Origin: JANMES01 sp038329865
GTDB taxonomy: Bacteria; Planctomycetota; Phycisphaerae; Tepidisphaerales; Tepidisphaeraceae
Length of the DNA: 64,000 nt
Direction of reading: 5' to 3'
NCBI GenBank assembly: GCA_038329865.1
Contig: JBBQNK010000001.1
Span: forward strand, 156,928-220,927
Below, in pieces: positions 30,549-40,710 of this stretch. Numbering within the stretch: position 1 is the first letter of the stretch; every line of letters begins with the position of its first letter. Made by a program: the position numbers and the translations under genes. A model generated the notes under the pieces. It was not told where the DNA came from, did not search any database, and was given only the letters and a program-made list of their open reading frames with translations.

Positions 30549-31475
30549 TTAAAACATCGATTCCACTTCCAGCAGCAACGTTTCCACGACGGCATCGAAG
30601 TCTTTGAACCGCATCGCATACTCGGCCGCGCCGTGGGAGCGCATCTGCTCGATCCGTCGCGCATCAAACCCAGAGAGTATCTCCGGCAGGAACTGAACCA
30701 GCGACTCCGGAACACACACCGCCGCGTTCGACCATTGCACCGCGCGATCGAACGGCAATACCCAACTGTCGGAAATGACCACCGGAATACACCCGAAGGC
30801 CATCGCCTCAAGCAGGCGGTAGGAAAACAGCGCATCGCCGCGCGGGACGAACGCAAAGACCGATCGCGCCATCACATCGGCGTACGCCTCCTGGTCTCGC
30901 GGCACGGTCACCTTACTCTCCACCGCAGGATTGACGCTCGCCACGGGCTCGCAGATGAATCGCGTGCCGTCGTGTAGCTTTACGATTTCCGCGCGGCAGG
31001 CATGCGTCAGCACGCCGCGGAAGCAGGCCGTCACGGTCTTTTCCGGAACGGCCGAGTTGGGCGTGACGATCGGCATGGCGGGCATGGCGATGGTGCGCGG
31101 GTTCAACGAACGCTCCCACTGCGACATGCTGATGTCAGCGACGACGACGTTCATGCAACCCTTAAACGCCTGCGGCAGGCGCAGCCCCGGATTCATGTTG
31201 ACCACGCACAACCGCGCGTTAAGCCCGGCCAGTCGGTTCAAATACCCTTCGTGCCCGCTGAGATCAAACGTGCCGCGAACGAACGCGCTGGCCTGCTTCC
31301 CGTAGTTGGGCCAGTTGGTTTCAAACGCGGTATCTTCAGCCGGGAACAGCAGATCGGCCTCGGCGGGATTCTCAGTGAATCGGGCATTTTTCCGCAGCGC
31401 GTCGAGCAGGCGATTGTAATAGACCGTGCGCGGCAGGGCCGGTTCGGGAGTGGTAAGTGAAATCTTGATCGGCAT
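30549..31475 (-). CDS. Exostosin-like (GT47) glycosyltransferase
   Basis: A 308-aa protein with the exostosin fold. The second half has the family pattern: TACFRGVLTHACRAEIV, then MARSVFAFVPRGDALFSYRLLEAMAFGCIPVVISDSWVLPF, where the Glu of RLLEA and the GCIPV strand line the nucleotide-sugar site. There is no signal peptide, so it is a cytoplasmic or peripheral transferase. The acceptor is unknown and no polysaccharide cluster surrounds it. Confidence 0.82.
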   Translation of the reverse strand: MPIKISLTTPEPALPRTVYYNRLLDALRKNARFTENPAEADLLFPAEDTAFETNWPNYGKQASAFVRGTFDLSGHEGYLNRLAGLNARLCVVNMNPGLRLPQAFKGCMNVVVADISMSQWERSLNPRTIAMPAMPIVTPNSAVPEKTVTACFRGVLTHACRAEIVKLHDGTRFICEPVASVNPAVESKVTVPRDQEAYADVMARSVFAFVPRGDALFSYRLLEAMAFGCIPVVISDSWVLPFDRAVQWSNAAVCVPESLVQFLPEILSGFDARRIEQMRSHGAAEYAMRFKDFDAVVETLLLEVESMF

Positions 31476-31537
31476 CGGCGCTCGCCCGTTGGCGGATTAC
31501 ACAATCAGGTAGTGCGTAAGTTCAAACTCTTATTCAC

Positions 31538-31597
31538 GTAGCACGGGCGTCTCGCCCATGCCAAGGTGCTCGAACACGGCCGAGACGCCCGTGTTAC
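31538..31597. repeat. Inverted repeat, family C relative
   Basis: Arms 31538-31554 and 31581-31597 (GTAGCACGGGCGTCTCG) pair over 17 bp with 1 mismatch. It begins 11 bp after the gpmI stop and ends the intergenic gap before the exostosin-like gene start. Confidence 0.88.
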
Positions 31598-31607
31598 AGA
31601 CAATCGT

Positions 31608-33221
31608 TTAAACAGTCCCAGCAGCCAAGATCAGCGATTTCCCCGTCATTTCCTTCGGCGGCGCGATGTCGATCATCTGGCAGATCGTCGGCGCGATGTC
31701 CGCCAATCTTCCGCCTTCGCGCAGCTTGCGGCCCTTGAAGCGGTCGTCGGCGATGATGATCTCGACCGGGTTCGTCGTGTGCGCCGTATGCGGCCCGCCG
31801 GTGACGGGATCGATCATCTGCTCGCAGTTGCCGTGGTCGGCGGTGATGATCGCCACGCCGCCGACTTTCTTCAGCGCCGCCATGATCCCGCCGACGCATT
31901 CGTCGACGATCTCCACCGCCCGCGTCGCCGCCGCCAGCACGCCGGTGTGGCCGACCATGTCGCCGTTGGCGAAATTCACCACCAGCACGTCGTACTGGTT
32001 GCTTTCAATGCGCTTGACCATTTCATCGCAGATTCCGTAGGCGCTCATCTGCGGCATCTGATCGTACGTGCTCAGCGGCGAGCCGTCGGGCAGCAGCTTG
32101 GGGCTCGGCACGATCGCGCGGTCCTCACCGGGGAATGGCGGCTCGCGATAATCGTTGAAGAAGAACGTCACGTGCGGGAATTTCTCTGTCTCGGCGCAGC
32201 GGAACTGCTTAAGCCCCAGGCCGCTGAGCAGATCGCCGAGGATGCCGACCATTTTCGGCGCTTTCGGGTACGCCACATGCACGGGCAGGCCCTGCTCGTA
32301 GGCGGTCATCGTGACGAAGTACAAACTCCCGGCCAGCCCCGGCTTGCGGGGGAATTCCTTGAATTCCGGCAGCACGAACGCCTTCAAAATCTCGCGTGGC
32401 CGATCGCCGCGGTAGTTGTAGAAGATGACCGAATCGCCCGCCTCCACGGTCGCCGTCGGCTGTTGCGATTTGCTCAGAATGATCGACGGCGTGACGAACT
32501 CATCGCCGGTCATGTTCGGCTCGGTCGGGTTCGCGTAATAATGCTCGATGGCCGCCGCGGAGGAGTCGAACCGCGGGCCTTCACCAAACGCGATCGCGCG
32601 ATAGGCTTTTTCGACGCGCGCCCATCGATTATCGCGATCCATCGCCCAGTACCGGCCGCTGACCGTGGCGATCGCGCCTACGCCGATCTCCTTCATCTGC
32701 GCTTCCACTTCGCGAAGGTATTTTGCCCCGTACGTGGGCGAGGTATCGCGGCCATCAGTGAACGCGTGCAGATAAACCCGCTCAAGCCCGCGTAATTTCG
32801 CGAGCTTCAACACGCCGTACAAATGTTCAAGCTGCCCGTGCACGCCGGCGTCGCTCACGATGCCGAACAGGTGCAGGCTCTTGTTGTTCTTGAGCGCATG
32901 CACCATGGCCGCGTTCATTTCGACGTTGTCGTTGAATTTGCCGCTCCGGACTTCCTTCGTGATGTGCACGGATTCCTGATCGACCACGCGCCCCGCGCCG
33001 ATATTCTGATGGCCGACCTCGCTGTTCCCCATCGTCCCTTCCGGCAATCCCACATCAAACCCGCTGGTGTGAATGAGCACGTTGGGATAGTTGGCCATCA
33101 GAAAATCCGCCACCGGATGCTTCGCCAGGAAGACGGCGTTGGCGTGATTCCATTTCGGCTCGGGATTTTTCCCCCACCCGTCGCGGATGATGAGAACGAC
33201 AGGGTGTTTCACTTTGGGCAC
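31608..33221 (-). CDS. gpmI: 2,3-bisphosphoglycerate-independent phosphoglycerate mutase
   Basis: A 537-aa alkaline-phosphatase-superfamily enzyme interconverting 3- and 2-phosphoglycerate in glycolysis. Metal ligand Asp14 is in RDGWG; the phosphorylated Ser67 is in GTMGNSEVGHQNIGAGRV. Other signatures: HAFTDGRDTSP, VVNFANGDMVGHTG and ITADHGNCEQM. Length fits GpmI. The start is a GTG at 33221 with AAAGG upstream. Confidence 0.95.
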   Translation of the reverse strand: MPKVKHPVVLIIRDGWGKNPEPKWNHANAVFLAKHPVADFLMANYPNVLIHTSGFDVGLPEGTMGNSEVGHQNIGAGRVVDQESVHITKEVRSGKFNDNVEMNAAMVHALKNNKSLHLFGIVSDAGVHGQLEHLYGVLKLAKLRGLERVYLHAFTDGRDTSPTYGAKYLREVEAQMKEIGVGAIATVSGRYWAMDRDNRWARVEKAYRAIAFGEGPRFDSSAAAIEHYYANPTEPNMTGDEFVTPSIILSKSQQPTATVEAGDSVIFYNYRGDRPREILKAFVLPEFKEFPRKPGLAGSLYFVTMTAYEQGLPVHVAYPKAPKMVGILGDLLSGLGLKQFRCAETEKFPHVTFFFNDYREPPFPGEDRAIVPSPKLLPDGSPLSTYDQMPQMSAYGICDEMVKRIESNQYDVLVVNFANGDMVGHTGVLAAATRAVEIVDECVGGIMAALKKVGGVAIITADHGNCEQMIDPVTGGPHTAHTTNPVEIIIADDRFKGRKLREGGRLADIAPTICQMIDIAPPKEMTGKSLILAAGTV

Positions 33222-33265
33222 GGGGAACCTTTCAGAATGCCGGACGAATCCATGATGCGGTTACG

Positions 33266-33338
33266 CTGGTCATTGATGAGTGGTGATTGACGGAGCGGGC
33301 GCACGGCCTTTCGTCACTCACCACTCATCAATCACCAG
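33266..33338. repeat. Inverted repeat, 27-bp arms
   Basis: Arms 33266-33292 and 33312-33338 pair with 2 mismatches; the motif is TGATGAGTGGTGATTGA. It lies 60 bp after the msrQ stop and 45 bp upstream of gpmI. Single copy in the window. Confidence 0.88.
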
Positions 33339-33397
33339 ATCCCGATCTTACGCGCTCCCGTCGCGCGTACAATTCTCTATTGCCGATTTTCACAGCC

Positions 33398-34033
33398 CTA
33401 CCGGGTGACGACCGGAAATCCCCTCGTTTCCTTCTTGCCCGGCGTTTTGCCCGGCGTTCGCAGCCATACGATCAGCCGGATCCCCAGCAGCACCGCGAGC
33501 ACCACCGCCGCTACTTCCGGGACGGTTACGTCGCGCTTTTTCGACATCCAGAAATGCATCACCGCGAGGATCGCCGCGGGGTAGACCAGCTTGTGCAGCA
33601 GCTTCCACTTCGCGGCGCCGAGGCGTTTGATCATGCCGTTGGTCGATGTGACCGCCAGCGGCACGAGCAGCAGGAACGCCGACGCTCCCAGGATGATGAA
33701 CTTGTTGCTCACCATGGCGGCGAACAGTTTTCGCAGATCGAGCGATTGGTACAGTACGAAATAGATCGACAAATGCACAAACGCGTAGAAGAACGCGAAC
33801 AGCCCGAGCGATTTGCGAAACAAACTCCACCAATTTTTGCCGGTGAGCTTCCGCATCGGCGTGGTCGACAGCGAGAGCAGCAGGAAAATCACCGCAAGAT
33901 TGCCGGTGGTGTGCAGCGCGTACTCGGCCGGGTTGGCGCCAAGATCGCCACGTGCCGCATCCCACGCCAGCAGCGCCGCCGGCACGCTGGCGCTAACGAA
34001 AAGGACGAGTTTGGCGAAGTCGTTGTCTTTCAA
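33398..34033 (-). CDS. msrQ: MsrQ-like haem-binding membrane subunit
   Basis: A 211-aa membrane protein of the ferric-reductase-like transmembrane family. About six helices; His residues in helical positions (YALHTTGNLAV, FVHLSIYF, LLHKLVYPAAI, MHFWM) fit haem ligation. With MsrP it repairs oxidised methionine in periplasmic proteins, passing quinol electrons to the catalytic subunit. It lies downstream of msrP with 140 bp and a family A hairpin between. The start is a TTG at 34033 with GGTGA upstream. Confidence 0.85.
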   Translation of the reverse strand: MKDNDFAKLVLFVSASVPAALLAWDAARGDLGANPAEYALHTTGNLAVIFLLLSLSTTPMRKLTGKNWWSLFRKSLGLFAFFYAFVHLSIYFVLYQSLDLRKLFAAMVSNKFIILGASAFLLLVPLAVTSTNGMIKRLGAAKWKLLHKLVYPAAILAVMHFWMSKKRDVTVPEVAAVVLAVLLGIRLIVWLRTPGKTPGKKETRGFPVVTR

Positions 34034-34067
34034 AAGTTCACCCGCGGACCTTACTCAAACCAGGCGA

Positions 34068-34143
34068 GTCTTCATCGACGTGTCCCGCTTCAGCGGGACG
34101 CATGCTTCAGTATCCCGCTGAAGCGGGACATGCCGACGAAGAC
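34068..34143. repeat. Long inverted repeat, family A, between msrP and msrQ
   Basis: Arms 34068-34098 and 34113-34143 pair over 31 bp with 3 mismatches and contain the GTCCCGCTTCAGCGGGA core. It starts 31 bp after the msrP stop. Confidence 0.92.
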
Positions 34144-34173
34144 CGAGTCACGAGCAATCCTCGCCTGCCTCAA

Positions 34174-35175
<1,002 letters not shown>

Positions 35176-35253
35176 GTGAGTTGCTCGAGCAAGGCCGCGT
35201 TTAAGAAGTGCGACAACTTTAAACGCGGGCCTATAACAGCACGCTTAATAAGT

Positions 35254-35330
35254 CGTCATCCTGAGGTACTCCGAAGGATCTAGCGTCCATGCCAGGTAGG
35301 CTGGATTCTTCGGAGTACCTCAGAATGACG
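35254..35330. repeat. Inverted repeat, family B, in a divergent region
   Basis: Arms 35254-35281 and 35303-35330 pair over 28 bp with 3 mismatches; the core is TCATCCTGAGGTACTCCG. It lies between divergent msrP and the aldehyde dehydrogenase gene, so it is 5' to both. Confidence 0.9.
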
Positions 35331-35451
35331 ATTTGCGCAGGTTCGAATCGGTTGAATTTCTCCGACACGCTCTAACAACGTACCGCCGCCGGCGATTATT
35401 CCCAGCGCAATCACTACGATTCTGCCCGTCGGCCGTCTAAAATCGCTTTCA

Positions 35452-36879
35452 ATGGGCAACTTTTCCATCCAATCCCCCAAGCTTCTGATCGGCTCCGACT
35501 GGCTCGATGCCGCCGAGAAGCGGCCGATCGTCGACCCGTACACCGGCGCCACGATCGCCCAAATGCCGCAGGCGGATTCGGCGATGCTCGATCGCGCGAT
35601 CGGTGTGGCGCTCGCGGCGTTCGAGATCACGCGAAAGCAACCCGCGTTTGAACGGGCCGCCATCCTCCTCCGCGCGGCGGCGGCGATCGAAAAACGCAAG
35701 GCGGAATTTGCGGAGCTGATCGTCGCCGAGGCGGGCAAGCCGATCACGCTCGCGGAAGGTGAAGTCGCCCGCGCGATCGCCACCTTCACCGCGTCGGCCG
35801 AAGAAGCCCGGCACACGGCCGGCGAGCTGCTGGACATGGACGCGTTCGCCAGCGGCAAAGGGCACTTCGGTTTCAGCCGGCGGTTCCCGCTCGGCGTGAT
35901 CTACGGCATCACGCCGTTCAACTTTCCGCTGAACTTGGTGGCCCACAAGGTCGGGCCATGCATCGCGACGGGCAACACGATGCTGCTCAAGCCCGCGCCG
36001 CGCACGCCATTGAGCTCACTGCTGCTGGCGAGCGTGCTGCTTGAAGCTGGCATGACGCCGGGGCAGGTGAACGTCGTCGCCTGCCCGAACGAACTCGCCG
36101 GGCGACCGATCGCCGATGCGCGGATAAAGATGATCAGCTTCACCGGCTCGCCGGCGGTCGGCTGGGCGATCAAGCAGCAGGCCGTGAAGCAGAAAGTGAC
36201 GCTCGAACTCGGCGGCAACGCCGCGGTGATCGTTTGCGAAGACGCCGACATTGCGGCGGCCGTGCCGATGATCGCGAACGGCGCATTCGCGTACGCCGGG
36301 CAATCGTGCATCAGCGTGCAGCGGGTGTACGTGCATCTAAAGGCGTCCAAACTCCGTGAAGCTTTGCTCGCGCACGTGAAGGACAAAATCAAAACGGGCG
36401 ACCCGCGCGACCGCGCCGTCCTGAACGGCCCGATGATCGACGCCGCCGCTGTCGATCGCGTGAAGCAATGGGTTTACGCTTCCGGCGGAAACTTGCTCAG
36501 CGGCGGCACGTCGGTGGGGCCGTGCCTTGCGCCGACGATCGTGCAGGGCCCGGACGATACGTCCGACCTCTTCTGCAAAGAAGCGTTCGGCCCGGTGATG
36601 ACGCTCCACCCGTACGACGACTTCGATGCCGTGCTGAACGAGGTGAACAACAGCTCGTTCGGCCTGCAAGCGGGCGTCTTCACGCAGAACATCAAGCGAG
36701 CCCACGAAGCGTTCGCCCGCCTCGAAGTCGGCGCGGTCCTCATCAACCAGGTGCCGACTTTCCGCGTAGAAACCATGCCCTACGGCGGCGTGAAAGACAG
36801 CAGCTTCGGCCGTGAAGGCGTGAAGTACGCGATGGAGGACATGACCGAACCTCGGGGGATGATCGTGAATCTTGGATAG
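35452..36879 (+). CDS. NAD(P)-dependent aldehyde dehydrogenase
   Basis: A 475-aa ALDH-superfamily enzyme. Seen: ITPFNFPLNLVAHKVGP, GNTMLLKPAPRTP (cofactor-binding Lys), ISFTGSPAVGWAIK, the general base in LELGGNAAVIV, the catalytic Cys in YAGQSCISVQRV, and KEAFGPVMTLHPYDD near the end. The substrate is not evident. The following gene is a lactate dehydrogenase, so a role in small-carbonyl oxidation is possible. No clear Shine-Dalgarno. Confidence 0.92.
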   Translation: MGNFSIQSPKLLIGSDWLDAAEKRPIVDPYTGATIAQMPQADSAMLDRAIGVALAAFEITRKQPAFERAAILLRAAAAIEKRKAEFAELIVAEAGKPITLAEGEVARAIATFTASAEEARHTAGELLDMDAFASGKGHFGFSRRFPLGVIYGITPFNFPLNLVAHKVGPCIATGNTMLLKPAPRTPLSSLLLASVLLEAGMTPGQVNVVACPNELAGRPIADARIKMISFTGSPAVGWAIKQQAVKQKVTLELGGNAAVIVCEDADIAAAVPMIANGAFAYAGQSCISVQRVYVHLKASKLREALLAHVKDKIKTGDPRDRAVLNGPMIDAAAVDRVKQWVYASGGNLLSGGTSVGPCLAPTIVQGPDDTSDLFCKEAFGPVMTLHPYDDFDAVLNEVNNSSFGLQAGVFTQNIKRAHEAFARLEVGAVLINQVPTFRVETMPYGGVKDSSFGREGVKYAMEDMTEPRGMIVNLG

Positions 36880-36887
36880 GAAAGATA

Positions 36888-37015
36888 ACCACGGAGGCAC
36901 TGAGGCACTATGGACGAACGATGCACTCAGATCGGCTTAACTTTTTGATAGCGGTTCAATCGGGCGAGCGGCATTCCACGACAGGCGCGCCTCTGTGTCT
37001 CCGTGCCTCCGTGGT
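36888..37015. repeat. Inverted repeat, family F
   Basis: Arms 36888-36908 and 36995-37015 (ACCACGGAGGCAC...) pair over 21 bp with 2 mismatches around an 86-base loop. It begins 8 bp after the aldehyde dehydrogenase stop and ends 12 bp before the ldh ATG. Confidence 0.85.
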
Positions 37016-37027
37016 AAACTTTTTCCC

Positions 37028-37966
37028 ATGAGCAAAATCGCCATCATCGGAGCCGGCAGCGTCGGGGCGACCATTGCCTACGCGTGCCTCGTGCGCGGCG
37101 TGGGCCGGCAGATCGTGCTGTACGACACCAACGTCGCCAAGGTGACGGCCGAGGTGCTTGATCTCAATCACGGCATTCAGTTCACCGGCTCGCACACGGT
37201 GGAAGGCGGCGACGACCCGGCCCTCTGCAGCGGCGCCGATGTCATCGTCATCACCGCCGGCGCGAAGCAGAAGCCCGGCCAAAGCCGGATGGATCTGGCG
37301 GCGGCGAACGCTTCCATCTGCCGTTCGCTGCTGCCGGCGATGTTGAAAGTCGCGCCCGATGCGATCTACCTGCTGGTGACCAATCCGGTCGACGTGATCA
37401 CGTACGTCGCGCAGAAGCTCACCGCCCTGCCGACGAATCGCGTGTTCGGCAGCGGCACGGTTTTGGATTCGAGCCGGTTCCGATTCCTCATCGCCCAGCG
37501 GCTTCGCGTCGCCGTTCGTAACGTGCACGCGTACATCGTTGGCGAGCACGGCGACAGCGAAATCCCCCTCTGGAGCAGCGCCGCCGTCGGTACGATCCCG
37601 CTGCACGACTGGGCCGTCCCCGGCCACGGCAAAATGACGGTGCGCGATCGCGTCGAAATTTTCCAGAACGTGAAGACGGCCGCGGCGCAGATCATCGAAG
37701 GCAAAGGCGCCACGAACTACGCCATCGGCCTGGCGACGGCGGAAATCCTCGAGGCGCTGCTCTCCGAAACGCCCCGAATCCTGCCGGTGAGTTCACTGCT
37801 CAGCGGCTATCACGAAATGACTGACGTGTGCCTGAGCGTGCCGTGCATCGTGAACCGCAAGGGCATCGAACAGCCGCTGCCGGTGCCGATGAACGAGAAC
37901 GAAATCGCGGGACTGCGCAGCAGCGCCGAGACGATCAAGGCGGCCATCCGTTCGCTGGGGTTCTAA
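37028..37966 (+). CDS. ldh: L-lactate dehydrogenase-type enzyme
   Basis: A 312-aa NAD-dependent 2-hydroxyacid dehydrogenase. The NAD loop is GAGSVG at 8-13; the substrate-specificity loop reads QKPGQSR with Gln81, which favours lactate over malate (malate enzymes have Arg here); catalytic His174 is in GEHGDSEIP. It should reduce pyruvate to lactate. The ATG at 37028 is the family start, and it has no Shine-Dalgarno because a hairpin arm ends 12 bp upstream. Confidence 0.88.
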   Translation: MSKIAIIGAGSVGATIAYACLVRGVGRQIVLYDTNVAKVTAEVLDLNHGIQFTGSHTVEGGDDPALCSGADVIVITAGAKQKPGQSRMDLAAANASICRSLLPAMLKVAPDAIYLLVTNPVDVITYVAQKLTALPTNRVFGSGTVLDSSRFRFLIAQRLRVAVRNVHAYIVGEHGDSEIPLWSSAAVGTIPLHDWAVPGHGKMTVRDRVEIFQNVKTAAAQIIEGKGATNYAIGLATAEILEALLSETPRILPVSSLLSGYHEMTDVCLSVPCIVNRKGIEQPLPVPMNENEIAGLRSSAETIKAAIRSLGF

Positions 37967-37989
37967 ATCGAAGCGTCCTCGCGTGTCTT

Positions 37990-38064
37990 GTCATCCTGAG
38001 GTACTCCGAAGGATCTAGCGTCCGCGGCTAGTCGGCTAGATCCTTCGGAGTACCTCAGGATGAC
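37990..38064. repeat. Perfect 30-bp inverted repeat, family B
   Basis: Arms 37990-38019 and 38035-38064 are perfectly complementary around a 15-base loop. It starts 23 bp after the ldh stop. Best-preserved family B copy. Confidence 0.95.
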
Positions 38065-38119
38065 GACGGCTGGTGACGATCGATCACGGCGAAGTTGCAA
38101 CGCTCGAAACAGGTGCATT

Positions 38120-38845
38120 ATGGAATCTAAACTTCAATCCGTGCTCAACGATCTCGGCCAGCCCGTCGGCCTGCCGCTGCCACGTTGGAAACCGCCGGCC
38201 GCGCCGCGGCGAACGGTCATGGATCATCGACTAGCGCGACTGGAACCGCTCGATCTGAATCGCCACGCCGCCGATCTGTTCACCGCCTACGCCGCCGATC
38301 AAACCGGCGCGACGTGGACGTACCTGCCCTACGGCCCGTTCGCGACTGAAGCGGCATTCTCCGAGTGGGCGAAACAAACCTGCCTCGGCGACGATCCGCT
38401 TTTCTTTACAATCATCGACCCGCACACGAATCGGGCCGTCGGCGTCGCGTCGTACCTTCGCATTACGCCCGCGGCCGGCAGCATCGAAGTCGGCCACGTG
38501 CATTTCTCCGAGGCCCTCAAGCGCCACCCCGCCGCCACGGCCGCGATGTTTCTCATGATGGACCACGCCTTCTCCCTCGGCTATCGCCGGTACGAGTGGA
38601 AGTGCGATGCCCTCAACGCCGCCTCACAACGGGCGGCGAAGCGGCTCGGCTTCACGTTCGAAGGCGTCTTCCGGCACTCGAACGTCTACCGCTCGCGCAA
38701 TCGCGATACGGCGTGGTTCTCGATCATCGATACCGAATGGGCGACGCTGCGGCAGGCGTATCTGGCGTGGCTCGCGCCGGAGAATTTCGATTCGGACGGA
38801 AGGCAGAAGCGGTCGCTTGGAGAATTGCGCGGAGCGGGAAAGTAG
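38120..38845 (+). CDS. GNAT-family N-acetyltransferase, RimJ/RimL type
   Basis: A 241-aa acetyl-CoA-dependent transferase. The layout resembles RimL-like enzymes: HRLARLEPLDLNRHAADLF, then FFTIIDPHTNRAVGVASYLR, IEVGHVHFSEALKR, and the acetyl-CoA end CDALNAASQRAAKRLGFTFEGVFR. Members acetylate protein N-termini or small molecules. The ATG at 38120 is preceded by AGGTG; the frame upstream runs from the family B hairpin. Confidence 0.88.
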   Translation: MESKLQSVLNDLGQPVGLPLPRWKPPAAPRRTVMDHRLARLEPLDLNRHAADLFTAYAADQTGATWTYLPYGPFATEAAFSEWAKQTCLGDDPLFFTIIDPHTNRAVGVASYLRITPAAGSIEVGHVHFSEALKRHPAATAAMFLMMDHAFSLGYRRYEWKCDALNAASQRAAKRLGFTFEGVFRHSNVYRSRNRDTAWFSIIDTEWATLRQAYLAWLAPENFDSDGRQKRSLGELRGAGK

Positions 38846-38862
38846 CCTCGTCAGGGAGAACA

Positions 38863-39429
38863 ATGCTGCCGCTCAATTACAGTAAAGACGGCGCTCGTTC
38901 ATCGCGCAAGCGAATCGCGATCATTCTGGTCACTTTCGCAATTTCATTGGGCAGTTACCTTGTATGGTTCATCAACCATCCACATGGAAGTGGTTCTCGC
39001 CCCGTGGATAACATCCTCGTATGCCAGCGAAACCTAAGAATGATCGGAAATGCCCTCACGATGTACGCGGCCGAAAATGGCGATCGGCTCCCCGATAGTT
39101 TGATCGATCTGGTCACCGCCGAAGATCTTCCACCCTACGCATTGGTGTGCTTGTTATCGAACGACTCACCAGCAACGGGGCCGACGACCACGGCGATTAC
39201 CGATAAGTTACTTTTGCCCGGGCATGTGTCGTACATATATCTTGGGAAGGGAAAACAACTCAAGTCGATGTCCCCGAAATCGGTCCTGGTCTACGAGCCG
39301 ATTGTGAACCACGGCACCCTGATCAACGTTCTCTTTCCCGATTCACACGTGGAATTTTTCAATGGAAATGACACGCAGCGAATCCTCGACTCGATCGCCA
39401 CAACCACGCAACCGACCGATCCGAAATGA
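38863..39429 (+). CDS. Membrane-anchored pilin-like protein without prepilin signal
   Basis: A 188-aa protein. One membrane helix (RIAIILVTFAISLGSYLVWF) follows a basic start, but the GFTLVEL prepilin motif is absent. The segment CQRNLRMIGNALTMYAAENGDRLPDSL and the late FPDSHVEFFNG mimic the CxxNLRxIGxAxxMYA and DGHV parts of planctomycete pseudopilins. It looks like a relative that has lost type IV processing. The ATG at 38863 has GGGAG upstream. It follows the acetyltransferase by 17 bp. Confidence 0.72.
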   Translation: MLPLNYSKDGARSSRKRIAIILVTFAISLGSYLVWFINHPHGSGSRPVDNILVCQRNLRMIGNALTMYAAENGDRLPDSLIDLVTAEDLPPYALVCLLSNDSPATGPTTTAITDKLLLPGHVSYIYLGKGKQLKSMSPKSVLVYEPIVNHGTLINVLFPDSHVEFFNGNDTQRILDSIATTTQPTDPK

Positions 39430-39446
39430 GAAAGGAGATGGTGATG

Positions 39447-40031
39447 TTACGAAGGTTGCTTCAACGCCGCTTGCACGGTGAACTCAAACACCGTCTCCCA
39501 CTCCGCCCGTTGCAGCGCGATGACCGTTTCCAGCCGCGGGTCGTGGCCGGCGGAGGTGACTTCTTCTACAAGATCGACCATCGCGTTCGGATCCTAGCCG
39601 CCGGATAAAACCGAGCTGACGCGCTGAGCGTGCTTCGACTCGCGGACGATCTCCGCCGCCCGCGTCGCCACCGCGGCGATCGCCGGGTGGCCGGCGGCTT
39701 TGGCGAACCAGTATTTGCTGTTGGAAAAATCCCCCTCGCGGCGGTGCAAAATCGCGTGCCACAGGCTGCCGGTCTTGCTGTGGATGCCCTGGCTGATCGT
39801 GTGCGATTCATCGAGCCAATCGTGCCACAGCCACAGGCCGGCCAGCGCGGCCTGGGCCTCGTCGGACCGTACCACCGGCTTGGCGAACAACTCGGCCGGC
39901 TTGGGCGAGCGAATCGCCTCGCGCGCGGGTGAAAAACCGTCGCCAGTGACGACCAACTCGCGGTAAGCGGCGGCGGAGTTCAGTTGCATCACACTTTGAA
40001 CGGGCGGCGAGAGCAGTTTCATGTCGATCAT
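39447..40031 (-). pseudogene. Hypothetical protein gene interrupted by an in-frame amber codon
   Basis: The ATG at 40031 (GGGAG upstream) opens a 145-codon frame with WLWHDWLDESHTISQ and WHAILHRREGDFSNSKYWF, words I associate with a conserved bacterial family of unknown function. It stops at a TAG (39594-39596), but the same frame continues 48 codons to a TAA at 39447-39449, reading DPNAMVDLVEEV and LQRAEWETVFEFTVQ, which look like the normal C-terminus. A TGG-to-TAG change would explain it. It is either a pseudogene, a read-through gene or a sequence error. Confidence 0.65.
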
Positions 40032-40130
40032 TTATTCAACTCCCGGTGGCGGTTCGTCCGATAACCTGATTGTACGGTCAACCCGGCCGCCCGCACGGTC
40101 GGCCAATATTTTTGATTCGGAGAAAATCAC

Positions 40131-40604
40131 ATGTTCGCCAAAAAGTTCGTTCGCGTCGCCTTTCTTGCTCTCGCTGTTTCCGCCGCCGGTTTCGGATGCG
40201 CCGGTCGGCCGTCGATGATTCCCAATTCGGATCCGGCCCTTCGTAAGTACAGCACCGAGTTCGCCGCCGATGCCGTCAAGCGATTCCCCGCGCCGGACGG
40301 GCCGGTCGTGGGCGAACTCGACGGTCGCGCCGCAATCGATGTGATGGCCGACACCGTTCAAATCGCCAACTTCTCGTCAGAAGACTGGATCGACATCGAA
40401 GTCTGGATCAACCACGGCTACGTGGTGCACGTGCCGAAAATTGAAGCCAAGACCGACAAGCCCGGCACGCGTACGCTCAACTTTCAAATGATGTACAACG
40501 ACAAGGGCCTTTCCTTCCCGACCGACAACGACAAGTACCCTGTCGAAACCGTCGAGATCAAAAAGGACGGCAAGCTCTACTCGATCAAGAAAGTCATTCC
40601 GTAA
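40131..40604 (+). CDS. Putative lipoprotein, 157 aa
   Basis: An N-terminal signal (FVRVAFLALAVSAAGFGC) ends with a Cys at about residue 23 that fits lipoprotein processing moderately. The mature domain is beta-rich (VQIANFSSEDWIDIEVWINHGYVVHVP) with no recognised family. It is followed by a good terminator. Confidence 0.7.
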   Translation: MFAKKFVRVAFLALAVSAAGFGCAGRPSMIPNSDPALRKYSTEFAADAVKRFPAPDGPVVGELDGRAAIDVMADTVQIANFSSEDWIDIEVWINHGYVVHVPKIEAKTDKPGTRTLNFQMMYNDKGLSFPTDNDKYPVETVEIKKDGKLYSIKKVIP

Positions 40605-40645
40605 ATCGCCCAGCGCTTTTCGCGCTCGGCCAATAGCACCATGCG

Positions 40646-40684
40646 AAGACGCCTGCGACCCACCGTGTCGCCGGCGTCTTTTGC
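40646..40684 (+). terminator. Intrinsic terminator after the lipoprotein gene
   Basis: Arms 40646-40659 and 40667-40680 pair over 14 bp with 1 mismatch; a four-T run spans the end of the stem (40679-40682). It starts 41 bp after the stop. Confidence 0.7.
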
Positions 40685-40710
40685 GTTGGCGGATTTCACT
40701 CGCCGCCGCG

